A stretch of 64,000 nucleotides of DNA from Corynebacterium suicordis DSM 45110 (GTDB lineage Bacteria; Actinomycetota; Actinomycetes; Mycobacteriales; Mycobacteriaceae), in NCBI RefSeq assembly GCF_015351405.1, contig NZ_JADKMY010000002.1:124001-188000 (forward strand), in the 5' to 3' direction. Position numbers and translations under genes: made by a program. Positions 1 to 8,618 of the stretch are shown one piece after another. The notes under the pieces were generated by a model. It was not told the origin of the DNA and did not search any database. It saw only the letters and a list, made by a program, of their open reading frames with translations. The stretch's first letter is position 1; each line of letters begins with the position of its first letter.

Positions 1-651
1 GTGAGCCGTGCCCACGTTGAGCACCACGCCCACGGTGGGCGGAGTGACTTCCGCGAGGTGCCGGATGTGACCCACCCCGCGGGCGGACATCTCGGAGACC
101 AGGAACTTGGTGTTCCATCCAGCTCGCAAGGCGGTGTACGGCAGGCCGATCTCATTGTTGAAGCTGCCCGGAGGCGCCACGGTCTCACCTGCGGTCTGCA
201 ACACGGCACCCAGCAGATCCTTAGTTGAGGTCTTGCCCGCTGAGCCGGTAACTCCCACCACGGTCAAGTCTGATTCACTGACCAGCCGGTCGGTGTTGTG
301 CCGCGCCAGCTTGTCCACGGCGGCCAACACGGCTGCACCGTGGCCTGCTGCGTCGTGCTCAAATGCAGAAGCATTCGCTACTTCATCAGCGGTCTTGGCT
401 GGCGCGGCCAGGAGTGCAGGCAGTCCGATATCGCGTCCTACCAGCAGCAGCGCTGCACCATCGGCCTGCGCACCCTGGGCGAAGTCGTGCCCATCCACCT
501 GCGCACCCGGCAACGCCATGAAGATCTGCCCGGGCGTGATCACTCGAGAATCGAATTCCACGGGTCCGGCGACCATCGCGTTCGGATCCACTCCATTAAT
601 GAGCGTGCCGCCAGTGACGGTGGCGATATCCCCAATGCTGAGTTCAATCAT
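1..651 (-). CDS. murF: MurF, UDP-MurNAc-tripeptide:D-Ala-D-Ala ligase (3' part outside window)
   Basis: Only the N-terminal 217 residues are inside the window; the gene runs off the left edge with no stop. MurF adds D-Ala-D-Ala to UDP-MurNAc-tripeptide, the last cytoplasmic step of the peptidoglycan precursor. The translation starts MIELSIGDIATVTGG and carries the Mur-ligase P-loop GVTGSAGKTSTKD near residues 130-142, then the FNNEIGLPYT segment typical of MurF. The ATG lies 4 nt after the murE stop, so the two are probably translationally coupled. It continues the dcw order mraZ-rsmH-ftsL-ftsI-murE-murF. Confidence 0.93.
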   Translation of the reverse strand, partial: MIELSIGDIATVTGGTLINGVDPNAMVAGPVEFDSRVITPGQIFMALPGAQVDGHDFAQGAQADGAALLLVGRDIGLPALLAAPAKTADEVANASAFEHDAAGHGAAVLAAVDKLARHNTDRLVSESDLTVVGVTGSAGKTSTKDLLGAVLQTAGETVAPPGSFNNEIGLPYTALRAGWNTKFLVSEMSARGVGHIRHLAEVTPPTVGVVLNVGTAH

Positions 652-655
652 GTTT

Positions 656-2290
656 CTAGCTCCTGTCACTTTCGGCCAAGACTTCGCGCAAGGCTGCACT
701 GAGTACCGCCACGTCATCGAAATCGTGCATCACACCTGCCACCAACTGGCCTTTTTCATGGCCTTTGCCAGCAATCACAATCGCATCTCCGGGCTCCGCC
801 CACCGCACCGCAGCCGCAATGGCTTCGGCCCGATCGGCGATCTCTTGGATGGTCACCTTATCTTGTTTTTCTTCTCTTTCTTTCGACGCCACCCGTGCCC
901 CCTCCAGCACCTGCGCCCGGATCGCTGCAGGTTCCTCGTCACGGGGATTATCATCCGTCACGAATACTGCGTCTGCCACTCGGGCTGCCTCATATCCCAT
1001 CTTGGGGCGCTTATCGTGGTCGCGGTTTCCGCCCGCGCCGAGCACCATGCCGATCCGCCCTTCAGCAGAAGGCATGTAATCGGCCAGGGTCTGCACCACG
1101 CTGGCCACGGCACCTGGTTTGTGGGCGTAATCCACCATCGCCAGGAACGGCTGACCCTCGTTAACCGCCTGCATGCGGCCAGGCACCTGGACGGTGCCGA
1201 TGCTGCGGGCGATCTCCTCCACCGAACCAGCCGAGCTATCGCCAAGCGAGTACACGCAGGCCAGGGCCAGCAGGCTGTTGGCTACGTTGAAGTTTCCGGC
1301 GAGGGCGATCTGGTAGCCGAAGTCCTCTGTCTGCTCAGCATCTTCTTCCGCTAGCGGGCCCGCGCCGTTGCGGGTGACGTGGATGATCTGTTCGCCGGAT
1401 GGCTGTACCTGCACGGAATCGGCGTTCCAATGACGTGCGCGCCAACCCGCGGCTCGCTCGGCGGCATCAGCCTCGGTGGTGACCACGCAGGTGAGCGCGG
1501 CCACGTCTTGCGTGTTCGCCGAATCGTTGTCCAGCAGCTGCTCCACCAGGCGCTGTCCCCACTTATCATCAGCACACACCACGGGAATAGGGCTGCCGTA
1601 TGCGGGGCTGAAGAGAGAGGCCTTGGTCTGGAAATAATCTTCCATCGTGGGATGGAAATCCAGGTGGTCTTGGCTCAAGTTGGTGAATGCGGCCACGTCA
1701 AAGCCAATTCCGCGCACCCTTCCCAGCGCCAGCGCGTGGGAGGAGACCTCCATCACCACGTGAGTCACACCCTCGTTCACCATGCGCGCTAGCAGCGCTT
1801 GCATGGTGGGGGCTTCCGGGGTGGTCAGTTCCGTTTTCACCGGTTGCCCATTGATGCGCGTGCCCGTGGTGCCAATGATGCCCACGGAATGGTTTTGCAT
1901 CAGCGCATTCTCAATCAGGTAGCTGGTGGTGGTCTTACCGGAGGTGCCGGTGATTCCCACCACCATCAGCTTGCTCGCAGGATGCCCATAGATCTCGGCG
2001 GCGGCATCCCCCATGTGGCGTCGAACATCATCAACCACCAGCACGGGCAGTGAGGGGTCTGCGACGGCCACAATCTCCGCGCCTTCCGCATCCGTCAGCA
2101 CGGCACGGGCGCCAGATTGCGCTGCGAACTTCGCCCCGTGCGCGCGGGTGCCAGGCACGGCGCAGAACAGGGAATCTGCGGTGACTTCGGCGGAGTTCAG
2201 GGTGCAGGTGGATACTTCCACTTCCCCAGCGTGGTTATCTGGAAGCAGGGCGCCGCCCGTGATGCGGGCTAGTTCAGCGAGGGTACTCAT
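656..2290 (-). CDS. murE: MurE, UDP-MurNAc-L-Ala-D-Glu:meso-DAP ligase
   Basis: 544 residues, a full-length Mur ligase. It attaches meso-diaminopimelate to UDP-MurNAc-dipeptide in the cytoplasm. The P-loop GTSGKTTT is at about residues 115-122, and the DNPRDEEP motif in the C-terminal domain is the signature of DAP-specific (not Lys-specific) MurE. This agrees with DAP peptidoglycan and with LtsA further along. The start codon sits 2 nt after the ftsI stop. One copy of the dispersed CGACGCC motif (878-895, opposite strand) encodes a charged stretch ASKEREEKQDK in the C-terminal domain that looks like a tolerated insertion; a weaker copy is near 2017. Confidence 0.95.
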   Translation of the reverse strand: MSTLAELARITGGALLPDNHAGEVEVSTCTLNSAEVTADSLFCAVPGTRAHGAKFAAQSGARAVLTDAEGAEIVAVADPSLPVLVVDDVRRHMGDAAAEIYGHPASKLMVVGITGTSGKTTTSYLIENALMQNHSVGIIGTTGTRINGQPVKTELTTPEAPTMQALLARMVNEGVTHVVMEVSSHALALGRVRGIGFDVAAFTNLSQDHLDFHPTMEDYFQTKASLFSPAYGSPIPVVCADDKWGQRLVEQLLDNDSANTQDVAALTCVVTTEADAAERAAGWRARHWNADSVQVQPSGEQIIHVTRNGAGPLAEEDAEQTEDFGYQIALAGNFNVANSLLALACVYSLGDSSAGSVEEIARSIGTVQVPGRMQAVNEGQPFLAMVDYAHKPGAVASVVQTLADYMPSAEGRIGMVLGAGGNRDHDKRPKMGYEAARVADAVFVTDDNPRDEEPAAIRAQVLEGARVASKEREEKQDKVTIQEIADRAEAIAAAVRWAEPGDAIVIAGKGHEKGQLVAGVMHDFDDVAVLSAALREVLAESDRS

Positions 2291-2292
2291 GA

Positions 2293-4182
2293 TTATTTCT
2301 TCTCCAGCATCAACATCGGGCCGGGGTCACCGGACAGAGGAACGTTGTAGTGATCCAGCAGCCAGGATGCGATGTCATTGAACAGGGGTGCGGCGGATCC
2401 ACCGGCACCGCCATCCGTGCCACGCTCGGGATCATCCAGCATGATGCCCACGGCAAAGCGAGGGTTATCGGCGGGCGCGATGCCCGCGAAGGTGATCCAG
2501 TAGTTCGAGTTGGAATACGCACCCGTGTCCGGATCGATCTGCTGCGCGGTGCCGGTCTTGCCGGAGATCTGGTAGCCCTTCACCGCAGCCGCGGCACCCG
2601 TTCCCTGCTGCACGCCGGTGGGATCAGACTGGGTGACAGCGCGGAACATGTCCACCACGGTGCGCGCGGACTGTGGGGAAACCACTTCCGTGCGCTTAGC
2701 TTCTGGCATGGCGATCTGGCTACCGTCCGCAGCAGTCACGGACTTCACCAACCGGGGCTCAATGCGCACGCCCTCATTGGCCAAGGTCTGGTAAACACTG
2801 GTCATCTGCAACAAGCTCATGGACATGCCCTGGCCAATGGGCAGGTTAGCGAATGTGCCGCCGGACCACTGGCTGAGATCCGGCATGTAACCGGAGGTCT
2901 CGTGAGGCAGGCCCACTCCCGTGGCTTGGCCGATGCCGAAATCGCGCAGGTATTGGTAGAACTTGTCCTGGCCTACGCGCTGGGCCAGCATCAGCGTGCC
3001 CACGTTGGAGGACTTACCGAAGACACCCGTGGTGGTGTACGGAACGGTGCCGTGCTCCCACGCGTCCTTCACGGTCACGCCGGACATTTCGATGCTGCCG
3101 GGAACCTGCAGCACCTCATCGGGTTGGGTCTTGCCTTCTTCGATGGCTGCCGCGGCAGTCATGATTTTGGCCACGGAACCTGGCTCGAAGGCGTTCGAGG
3201 TGTTCCGATCGCCAAAGACGCGATCCCGCTTGAGCTGCTTTTCCACATCCTCGTTGGGATTGACCGTGTCAGAGCTGGCCATGGCCACGACTTCACCGGT
3301 GGTCGTATCCAGCACCACGGCGCTGGCGGACTTCGACTTGGACAGATCCTTGGCCTGCTGCACCTGCTGCTGGATGTAGGTTTGGGCATCCACATCGAGG
3401 GTCAGCTGGTAGGCGTCGCCATCCACCGGTGGGTGGGCATCGCGCACTGAGCCCGGGATCTCATAACCATCGCCGCCCACGTCAACGGTTCGTGAACCAT
3501 CGACGCCCTGCAGGCGTCCGTCCTGGGAAAGTTCCAAACCGAACTGGCCCTGTCCATCAACGCTGATCTTGCCAATCACGTTGTTGCCGATCGCCCCATT
3601 GGGGTACTGGCGAATATCTTGGCGTTCCGAGGTGATCTCGGGGAACTCCTTGGTGACGGCGCGGGCTACATCCGGGTCCACGTTGCGCACGAGGACCGCA
3701 TAGCTGGTGTCCGAAGTGAGCTTTTTGCGCACATCGGATTCGCGAATGTCATCGCCTTCCTCATTGATCATGGTGGGAAGTTTCTTGGCGATTTCATTGA
3801 GCCGTTGCTCCGGCGCAGCCACCTCTTCTGGATTGAGCTCGTGGCGCTCCTGCATGAACTTCTGCAGGCGGTCAGGCTGCACTGAAAGGGAGCGGGCTTC
3901 CATTGTGTAGGCCAGGATATTGCCGTTGCGATCAGTGATGGAACCGCGATGTGCAGGTTCCGTGATCACTGCCGTGCGCTGCAGCTGAGCTTGCTCGGCG
4001 AGCTTTGGGCCAGCCACCAACTGCACCCAGGTGAGGCGGAGAATCATCGCGAGAACCAAGATCACGATGATGATGGCGATCAAACCGAGACGCTTGCTCA
4101 GGTTCTCCTTGCTGTTATCGATGATCAGCCAGGCATTTGAGTTGGCTGTTCGCTGTGAATGAGGCTTGCGCGGTGTTGCCAA
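2293..4182 (-). CDS. ftsI: FtsI/PbpB, septal class B penicillin-binding protein (transpeptidase)
   Basis: 629 residues. A single N-terminal membrane segment (about residues 30-52) anchors a periplasmic dimerisation domain and a transpeptidase domain. The three active-site motifs are visible: SVAK (Ser near residue 337), SSN (near 389) and KTGT (near 540). It cross-links septal peptidoglycan and is the target of beta-lactams. The start is TTG: AAGGAG lies 10 nt upstream, and the GTG nearer the SD is out of frame. It follows the FtsL-like gene by 161 bp containing a strong hairpin and precedes murE by 2 nt. Confidence 0.94.
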   Translation of the reverse strand: MATPRKPHSQRTANSNAWLIIDNSKENLSKRLGLIAIIIVILVLAMILRLTWVQLVAGPKLAEQAQLQRTAVITEPAHRGSITDRNGNILAYTMEARSLSVQPDRLQKFMQERHELNPEEVAAPEQRLNEIAKKLPTMINEEGDDIRESDVRKKLTSDTSYAVLVRNVDPDVARAVTKEFPEITSERQDIRQYPNGAIGNNVIGKISVDGQGQFGLELSQDGRLQGVDGSRTVDVGGDGYEIPGSVRDAHPPVDGDAYQLTLDVDAQTYIQQQVQQAKDLSKSKSASAVVLDTTTGEVVAMASSDTVNPNEDVEKQLKRDRVFGDRNTSNAFEPGSVAKIMTAAAAIEEGKTQPDEVLQVPGSIEMSGVTVKDAWEHGTVPYTTTGVFGKSSNVGTLMLAQRVGQDKFYQYLRDFGIGQATGVGLPHETSGYMPDLSQWSGGTFANLPIGQGMSMSLLQMTSVYQTLANEGVRIEPRLVKSVTAADGSQIAMPEAKRTEVVSPQSARTVVDMFRAVTQSDPTGVQQGTGAAAAVKGYQISGKTGTAQQIDPDTGAYSNSNYWITFAGIAPADNPRFAVGIMLDDPERGTDGGAGGSAAPLFNDIASWLLDHYNVPLSGDPGPMLMLEKK

Positions 4183-4245
4183 GACTTATTCACTCCTTTC
4201 TGCGGACAGCATTTGTGTCTCATTGTCCATCGCTTAAAGCAATGT

Positions 4246-4264
4246 GCCGGGCAATCTGCCCGGC
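4246..4264. repeat. Perfect hairpin between the ftsL-like gene and ftsI
   Basis: GCCGGGCA (4246-4253), a 3-nt loop, and TGCCCGGC (4257-4264) form a perfect 8-bp GC-rich stem in the 161-bp gap 4183-4343. No T-run follows on the minus strand, so it is not a standard intrinsic terminator. It may attenuate transcription or protect the mRNA within the dcw operon. The rest of the gap holds no gene that I can support. Confidence 0.6.
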
Positions 4265-4343
4265 GTGTCACTGCTTTGGCGGTGTGGGTGGGTTTGGTTC
4301 GTGCGGCTGAGGTGGGCCTTTTCGCGGGCTTAGTTCATCGGGC

Positions 4344-5309
4344 TTAGTTCGGTGGGGCTACTGGAGCTGCAGCTGGGTTAGCTGCTGGAGCAGGAGCCGC
4401 AGGCGCGGCTGGTGCTGCAGGGGTGTTCCCAACGTTAGGGGCTGCGTTGCCCGCGTTGCCCGAATTACCGGACTGCTGGTCAGAATAAGGAACCGCGCCC
4501 GTGCTGTTGTTCTGGGCTGCAGCACCCGCTGCGCTCTGCGGTGCGAGTCCTGGCACGTTGTTGGTCTTGTTCGGATCAGAAGTGGCACCGGGCTGACGCT
4601 GGTTTCCGTTGACATCCACCACTGGGCGGTTGGAATCGCCGGCCATTTCGCGACGCTCCTCTACCTTGTCCCCCTCCACGCTGAGGATTCCTGGCTGCTG
4701 CGGGGCAACCATGCCGAGCTTTGCAGCCTCAGCCGCGATGTTTCCACCGGACTGAGCCACTGCCACGTCGCGCTCCAAGGACTCCAGCTGATCGCTGAGT
4801 GCGGTCGACTGTTCCTTGGACTCGGCGATCTGGAAGGACTGCTCGGTGGTGACACCGGAGAGGTATTGGGTGAAGCCAATTCCCACCAAGAATGCAGCTA
4901 CAGCCGCCACGGCCCAGTTCTTGAGTGCGGACTGAGACTTGACCGGCGCGATGCGACGACCGCGCACCGACACCTGCTGCTGAGAACCAAGCCGACGGGT
5001 ACGACGCAGCGTGCGTGGAGACGCCGGGGTTTCCACAGTAGAAACGGGGCGAGCGGTTCCGCCCGCAACCCGAGCGCTCACTACCCGGGAACCAGGCCTG
5101 ACAGTGCTCGTCCGCACAGCACCAGTCCCACCAACGCGAGTGCCGGACTGATCTTCGGTCTGGGAGTCTCCGTAGTACTTCGTTCCCGAGCTCCGACGGG
5201 GTGTCGCTGGGGCCGAACCTCGAGTCTTGAGCGAACCGGTGGTCATACTGTGTCCTTCGGGAGTTGAGTGTGGTGAGCGGGAACTACTGGGTGGCATGTG
5301 TGTGGTCAT
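4344..5309 (-). CDS. FtsL-like septum formation protein
   Basis: 321 residues. A long basic, Ser/Thr/Arg-rich cytoplasmic N-terminus (about 1-130) is followed by one membrane segment ([15 protein letters not shown], about 132-148) and a short extracytoplasmic coiled-coil-like stretch with heptad character ([19 protein letters not shown]). The rest is a low-complexity Pro/Ala/Asn/Gly tail that is probably exported. This topology and the position between rsmH and ftsI fit FtsL, a scaffold of the FtsQ-B-L and FtsW-I complex. Sequence identity to FtsL is not obvious, so the call rests on topology and synteny. ATG overlaps the rsmH stop (ATGA), favouring this start over Met22. Confidence 0.75.
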   Translation of the reverse strand: MTTHMPPSSSRSPHSTPEGHSMTTGSLKTRGSAPATPRRSSGTKYYGDSQTEDQSGTRVGGTGAVRTSTVRPGSRVVSARVAGGTARPVSTVETPASPRTLRRTRRLGSQQQVSVRGRRIAPVKSQSALKNWAVAAVAAFLVGIGFTQYLSGVTTEQSFQIAESKEQSTALSDQLESLERDVAVAQSGGNIAAEAAKLGMVAPQQPGILSVEGDKVEERREMAGDSNRPVVDVNGNQRQPGATSDPNKTNNVPGLAPQSAAGAAAQNNSTGAVPYSDQQSGNSGNAGNAAPNVGNTPAAPAAPAAPAPAANPAAAPVAPPN

Positions 5310-6337
5310 GACGTCCCCCGTGGAGGAACAGGGAAACGTTGGTATCCGCGCATGCTTGCCCTAGCAGCAGCGCGAACGCGCACGGGAGCGGATCGGGAAT
5401 TCTGCTCAATCTCCGCTTCGGAGGCCTTTTCCGCGCCCCGGGTGATCAGCTCAAACTCAGCTTCCGAGCCGGGCAGATCCATCGGCAGACCAGCTGGCGT
5501 TTGAGAAGCAGTGAGCTCCGAGAGCCCCTTCTTCACGATCTTGTCTTCCAGAGATTGGTAGCTCATGTACACCCCAACCCCGCCAATGTGCAGCCACGAA
5601 GCCGCTGCTGGCAGAACGTTTTCCAGTGCCTCCAGCTCAGCGTTGACTTCAATGCGCAGGGCTTGGAAGGTCCGCTTGGCGGGGTGTCCGCCAGTCCTCC
5701 GCGAGGCCGCAGGAATGACCGCGTAGAGCAGCTCGACGAGTCGCCCGGAATCGCTGAACGCTTCCTTCTCCCGCTCTCGCAGAATCGCGCTGGCGATCTT
5801 TCCCGCGAAACGCTCATCGCCATAGGTCTTGAGAATCCGCGCCAGGTCACCGTGGGAATAGGTGTTGAGGATTTCCGCGGCAGTCAGAGGCATGTCCGGA
5901 TCCATGCGCATATCCAGTGGCGCGTCCTGGCTATAAGCGAAACCGCGTTCAGCTTGATCGAGCTGCATGGAAGATACGCCCAGGTCAAAGAGGAAACCGG
6001 AGATGCCGTGCGTGGTGGCGTCGGTCGGGATTTTGCCCTGTTCCACCAGGTCCTGCAGTGCCTCGGTGATGCCATCGAAGCGGGTGCGGTAGCTCAGGAA
6101 GCGGGAACCGAAACGAGCCAGGCGCTCTTCGGCCTCCGCGATCGCGTTCGGATCGCGATCCAATCCCACCACGATGGCCTCGGGGAATTCCTCGAGGAAA
6201 GCTTCCGTGTGGCCACCCGCGCCGAGGGTTCCGTCAACGATGATCGGTTGTTCCGGCGCCAGCGGAGAGCGGACCCCACGAGCGATCAGCTCCACCATTC
6301 GATCCCGCATGACGGGTACGTGGCCGTGTGTGCTCAT
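5306..6337 (-). CDS. rsmH: RsmH (MraW), 16S rRNA m4C1402 methyltransferase
   Basis: 343 residues from the ATG at 6337, which has a strong SD (GGAGG, 6 nt upstream). The same frame stays open upstream but runs through a structured leader and is not counted as coding. RsmH methylates N4 of C1402 in 16S rRNA using SAM. Visible features: [12 protein letters not shown] at the N-terminus, the SAM-binding [45 protein letters not shown], and a C-terminal [10 protein letters not shown] region. It is the second gene of the dcw cluster and overlaps the next gene by 4 nt. Confidence 0.95.
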   Translation of the reverse strand: MSTHGHVPVMRDRMVELIARGVRSPLAPEQPIIVDGTLGAGGHTEAFLEEFPEAIVVGLDRDPNAIAEAEERLARFGSRFLSYRTRFDGITEALQDLVEQGKIPTDATTHGISGFLFDLGVSSMQLDQAERGFAYSQDAPLDMRMDPDMPLTAAEILNTYSHGDLARILKTYGDERFAGKIASAILREREKEAFSDSGRLVELLYAVIPAASRRTGGHPAKRTFQALRIEVNAELEALENVLPAAASWLHIGGVGVYMSYQSLEDKIVKKGLSELTASQTPAGLPMDLPGSEAEFELITRGAEKASEAEIEQNSRSAPVRVRAAARASMRGYQRFPVPPRGTS

Positions 6338-6379
6338 GTTGTCCTCCTCTCCTGACTGCTTGGTGTTCTTCGTCTTTTT

Positions 6380-6386
6380 CGACGCC
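6380..6386 (+). repeat. Copy of dispersed T-tract/CGACGCC motif
   Basis: CTTTTTCGACGCCGAC lies in the leader between mraZ and rsmH, read on the plus strand. It is one of the few copies fully outside coding sequence and has the same T-rich 5' flank as the others. Confidence 0.5.
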
Positions 6387-6430
6387 GACTTTTCCGCCGA
6401 AAACCGTCTCAGAGCTGGTGAAATAACAAA

Positions 6431-6529
6431 GAGTGCGAACAGGGCCTTACCTGCGTGGGTGTGGGCTTGATATCGGGGAAGTACATCAAACGTCACGTCG
6501 TCCACGCAGATAAGGGCCTGCGCACACTC
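6431..6529 (-). repeat. 28-bp imperfect inverted repeat in the mraZ-rsmH gap
   Basis: Arm 6431-6458 (GAGTGCGAACAGGGCCTTAC then CTGCGTGG) pairs with arm 6502-6529 (CCACGCAGATAAGGGCCTGC then GCACACTC) with about 5 mismatches and a 43-nt loop. It starts 15 nt after the mraZ stop, so the mraZ-rsmH transcript would carry a helix of nearly three turns. No U-run follows, so termination is unlikely; RNase III-type processing or mRNA stabilisation are alternatives. Confidence 0.7.
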
Positions 6530-6544
6530 TGTAGAAGGTGCTTG

Positions 6545-6976
6545 TTAAAGGAAGTCCGCGAAGGATTCATCGTCGCCGACTGAGAAGTCGGTTTCATGCT
6601 CTGCGCTGTAGCGCTCCCATGCTTGGGCGTCCCAGATTTCGAGGAAATCCACGTTGCCGATGACCACGCATTCTTTGGTCAATTCCGCATAGTCCCTGTG
6701 TGGCGCGGGGATTGTGATCCGTCCTTGGGAATCTGGAGTCTGCTCGTCCGCGCTCGCCGCCAGGTTGCGCACGAAGGCGCGTGCCCTGGGGTTTGTGCGG
6801 GAGGCAGCTGCGGCCTTTTTGGCTCGGACCATAAATTCACCTCGCGGGTATACCGCCAAGCTTCGGTCCTGACCTTTGACCACCATCAGCCCGTCTGCCA
6901 ATTCCTCGCGGAATTTGGCAGGCAGGGTGAGCCTTCCTTTGTCGTCCAACTTCGGTGTGAAAGTGCCGAAGAACAT
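6545..6976 (-). CDS. mraZ: MraZ, dcw-cluster transcriptional regulator
   Basis: 143 residues, the usual length, with two tandem SpoVT/AbrB-like halves. [23 protein letters not shown] and the second DSQGRITIP carry the paired DxxGR motif. MraZ is a ring-forming DNA-binding protein that represses its own operon by binding tandem TGGG repeats. Such repeats are present upstream (7058-7085). AAAGGAG lies 8 nt before the ATG. It is first in the dcw run. Confidence 0.96.
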   Translation of the reverse strand: MFFGTFTPKLDDKGRLTLPAKFREELADGLMVVKGQDRSLAVYPRGEFMVRAKKAAAASRTNPRARAFVRNLAASADEQTPDSQGRITIPAPHRDYAELTKECVVIGNVDFLEIWDAQAWERYSAEHETDFSVGDDESFADFL

Positions 6977-7057
6977 GTCTGCGGCTCCTTTCGCTTACCG
7001 GTTGACACTGAGGTTTCTTATCTTCACCAGCTCTGTTCAGTTATCAGCACGTTGCTT

Positions 7058-7085
7058 CCCCCACTTTACCCCACTGTCCCCCACT
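7058..7085 (-). promoter_or_regulatory. MraZ box: three GTGGGG repeats with 10-bp period
   Basis: On the minus strand, GTGGGG occurs three times at exactly 10-bp intervals (plus-strand CCCCAC at 7059-7064, 7069-7074 and 7079-7084), about 80-105 bp upstream of mraZ. This is the arrangement known for MraZ autoregulatory sites, so the dcw operon is probably repressed by MraZ here. The remainder of the 448-bp gap 6977-7424 holds a terminator (7311-7345) and a weaker two-repeat copy on the plus strand (7258-7273); no gene is seen in it. Confidence 0.85.
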
Positions 7086-7310
7086 TAAACAGCCACACGC
7101 CGAACATTAAATAATTACTTGAGGGATTTCCTGTGCTGACCTGCACTATCTTTCCCGTCTCACAGGAGATTAGCAAGACGAGCTCAAAAATTCCGCCAGG
7201 GACCTACCCTCTCACAACCTCAGGCATACCGCGCTTCACCAGCGACGATAAGGGTTTGTGGGGCAAAGTGGAGGAAAAATGAGCAAAAGGGGGCGGTTGC
7301 GGGCACGAAA

Positions 7311-7345
7311 AAGGGGCGCCCCACCTTTTCAGTGGAACGCCCCTG
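7311..7345 (-). terminator. Intrinsic terminator of the DUF3040 gene
   Basis: GGGGCG (7313-7318) pairs with CGCCCC (7338-7343), with an inner CCAC/GTGG stem. On the minus strand the hairpin is followed by TTTTTCG, as expected for a terminator of the gene ending at 7425. Confidence 0.8.
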
Positions 7346-7424
7346 CAGAAAGAGACTCGAGGTAAATCCAAAACTATGACGCGCAGCGACCCGCGCTACT
7401 GCGCCAGCATCGCGTCAGTGAAAG

Positions 7425-7838
7425 TTACTTCTCAAAGCGCTTACGGAAACTTTCCTCCATGCGATCACTCACGCCACCTGGCTTGCCGCCCTTGGTGGAA
7501 GATGCCGGTCCTGCAGGCCCGCCACGCTTAGCGGAAGGCTTAGCCTTTCCCCTTCCGGACCCTGCCGATCCCCCCTTGAACGCCATGAGCCCACCACCGA
7601 ACATGATGAAGAACCCGAGCACGCTCAGCGCCACAAACCACAGAGAATGCTGAGCCAAGCTCACGCCACCGACCAGCACACAAAGACCCAAGAGCATGAT
7701 GGCCACTGATTGAATATTGAGCGCAAAGCCTGTGCCACCCGCCCCTTGAGAAGCACGCTTCGCTAGACGCGGATCTTCCGCGGTAAGCGCCCGCTCAATT
7801 TCTTCGAGTGCGCGCTGCTCTTGCTCCGATAGAGCCAC
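7425..7838 (-). CDS. DUF3040 family membrane protein
   Basis: 137 residues from GTG at 7838 (GGAGG with 6-nt spacing; the TTG two codons upstream abuts the SD and is unlikely). The N-terminal VALSEQEQRALEEIERALTAEDPRLAKR is the hallmark of the DUF3040 family of actinobacteria. It is followed by two membrane segments (about 45-65 and 68-85) and a basic, Gly/Lys/Pro-rich cytoplasmic tail. Function unknown; the family sits beside mraZ in many corynebacteria and mycobacteria, suggesting an envelope role (inference). Confidence 0.85.
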   Translation of the reverse strand: MALSEQEQRALEEIERALTAEDPRLAKRASQGAGGTGFALNIQSVAIMLLGLCVLVGGVSLAQHSLWFVALSVLGFFIMFGGGLMAFKGGSAGSGRGKAKPSAKRGGPAGPASSTKGGKPGGVSDRMEESFRKRFEK

Positions 7839-8036
7839 GATCAACCTCCATTTATGCGATAAATGAGAAATCTACCTGACTCACCCACCGCGTACTTGCG
7901 CAATGAATCCGCCATGTTCTTCCGCTCACTGAGAGCGCAGGCAGATGCTATTTAAGGAACTACTCCATACAACGCCCAGCATACGGATTTAGTTCCCTCT
8001 ACGGCAGACTTTCTTCATTACTTGCGCGCGCTCCAA

Positions 8037-8447
8037 CTAAGCAACCACCGCAGATCCCTCCACGCGATCGCGCGCCAGATCCACCAGATCACACGCTTGC
8101 TCATAGAGCTTTTGCACCACCAGAGGGCTCACATCTTTCTCCAGTCCCATGTCCGCGCGGCTCGCCAAGCGGGCATGGACCTCGAATCGCTGGCAGCGCT
8201 CGCTCAGACTCGGATCCAACGCACGAAGTTTGTCCCACGCGCTGCCCTTGGGGCGCCGCTTCCTGTCCGCCATCATGAGCTCAATCATCGCCCCGGCCCC
8301 CCGCAACGCAGCCCGGTACGAGAGCGACATCGCCGCATCCAGCCGTTCTGCCTGCCGAGATGCCGCCAGCTGCCTTTCGGCATCGTCCAAATATTCAGCA
8401 GCGCTCTTGTGCCCCGCCCGCGGATGAATCCTTTGCACTGCATTCAT
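8037..8447 (-). CDS. SAV_6107-type HEPN protein
   Basis: 136 residues, all-alpha, Ala/Arg-rich: SAAEYLDDAERQLAASRQAERLDAAMSLSYRAALRGAGAMIE and later LVVQKLYEQACDLVDLARD. This resembles the HEPN-like SAV_6107 family of actinobacteria. No R-x4-6-H RNase motif is evident, so a nuclease role is not supported. Start ATG at 8447 with AAGGAG 9 nt upstream. It is divergent from the GNAT gene; the 171-bp intergenic region holds two palindromic operators. The gap to the DUF3040 gene (7839-8036) shows nothing else. Confidence 0.7.
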   Translation of the reverse strand: MNAVQRIHPRAGHKSAAEYLDDAERQLAASRQAERLDAAMSLSYRAALRGAGAMIELMMADRKRRPKGSAWDKLRALDPSLSERCQRFEVHARLASRADMGLEKDVSPLVVQKLYEQACDLVDLARDRVEGSAVVA

Positions 8448-8546
8448 TTCGCCACACTCCTTCTGCCGCCTCGTTTTACTGCCTCGCTGATCACTTAAGA
8501 ATCAATATAGGAACGCTCAAGACAAGACCCTCCCACCAGAAATCAT

Positions 8547-8596
8547 AAATAGAACACCCGTTCTATTTTACAAACAATTCTAGAACACCTGCTCTT
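8547..8596. promoter_or_regulatory. Two tandem palindromic operators, LexA-box-like
   Basis: Operator 1: arm AAATAGAAC (8547-8555), spacer ACCC, arm GTTCTATTT (8560-8568), a perfect 9-bp inverted repeat. Operator 2: TAGAACACCTGCTCTT (8581-8596), an imperfect copy. Centres are 31 bp apart, about three helical turns. The core resembles the corynebacterial LexA box TCGAA(A/C)ANNTGTTCGA: 11 of 14 defined positions for copy 1 and 10 of 14 for copy 2. They lie between divergent genes starting at 8447 and 8619. LexA or a TetR-like dimer could bind. Confidence 0.6.
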
Positions 8597-8618
8597 TTGC
8601 CCTGATCCTCATGGCATC

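Noticed and set aside
6338..6505. N-terminal extension of RsmH
   Set aside because: The frame is open but crosses the inverted repeat and a dispersed motif copy; a strong SD supports ATG 6337.
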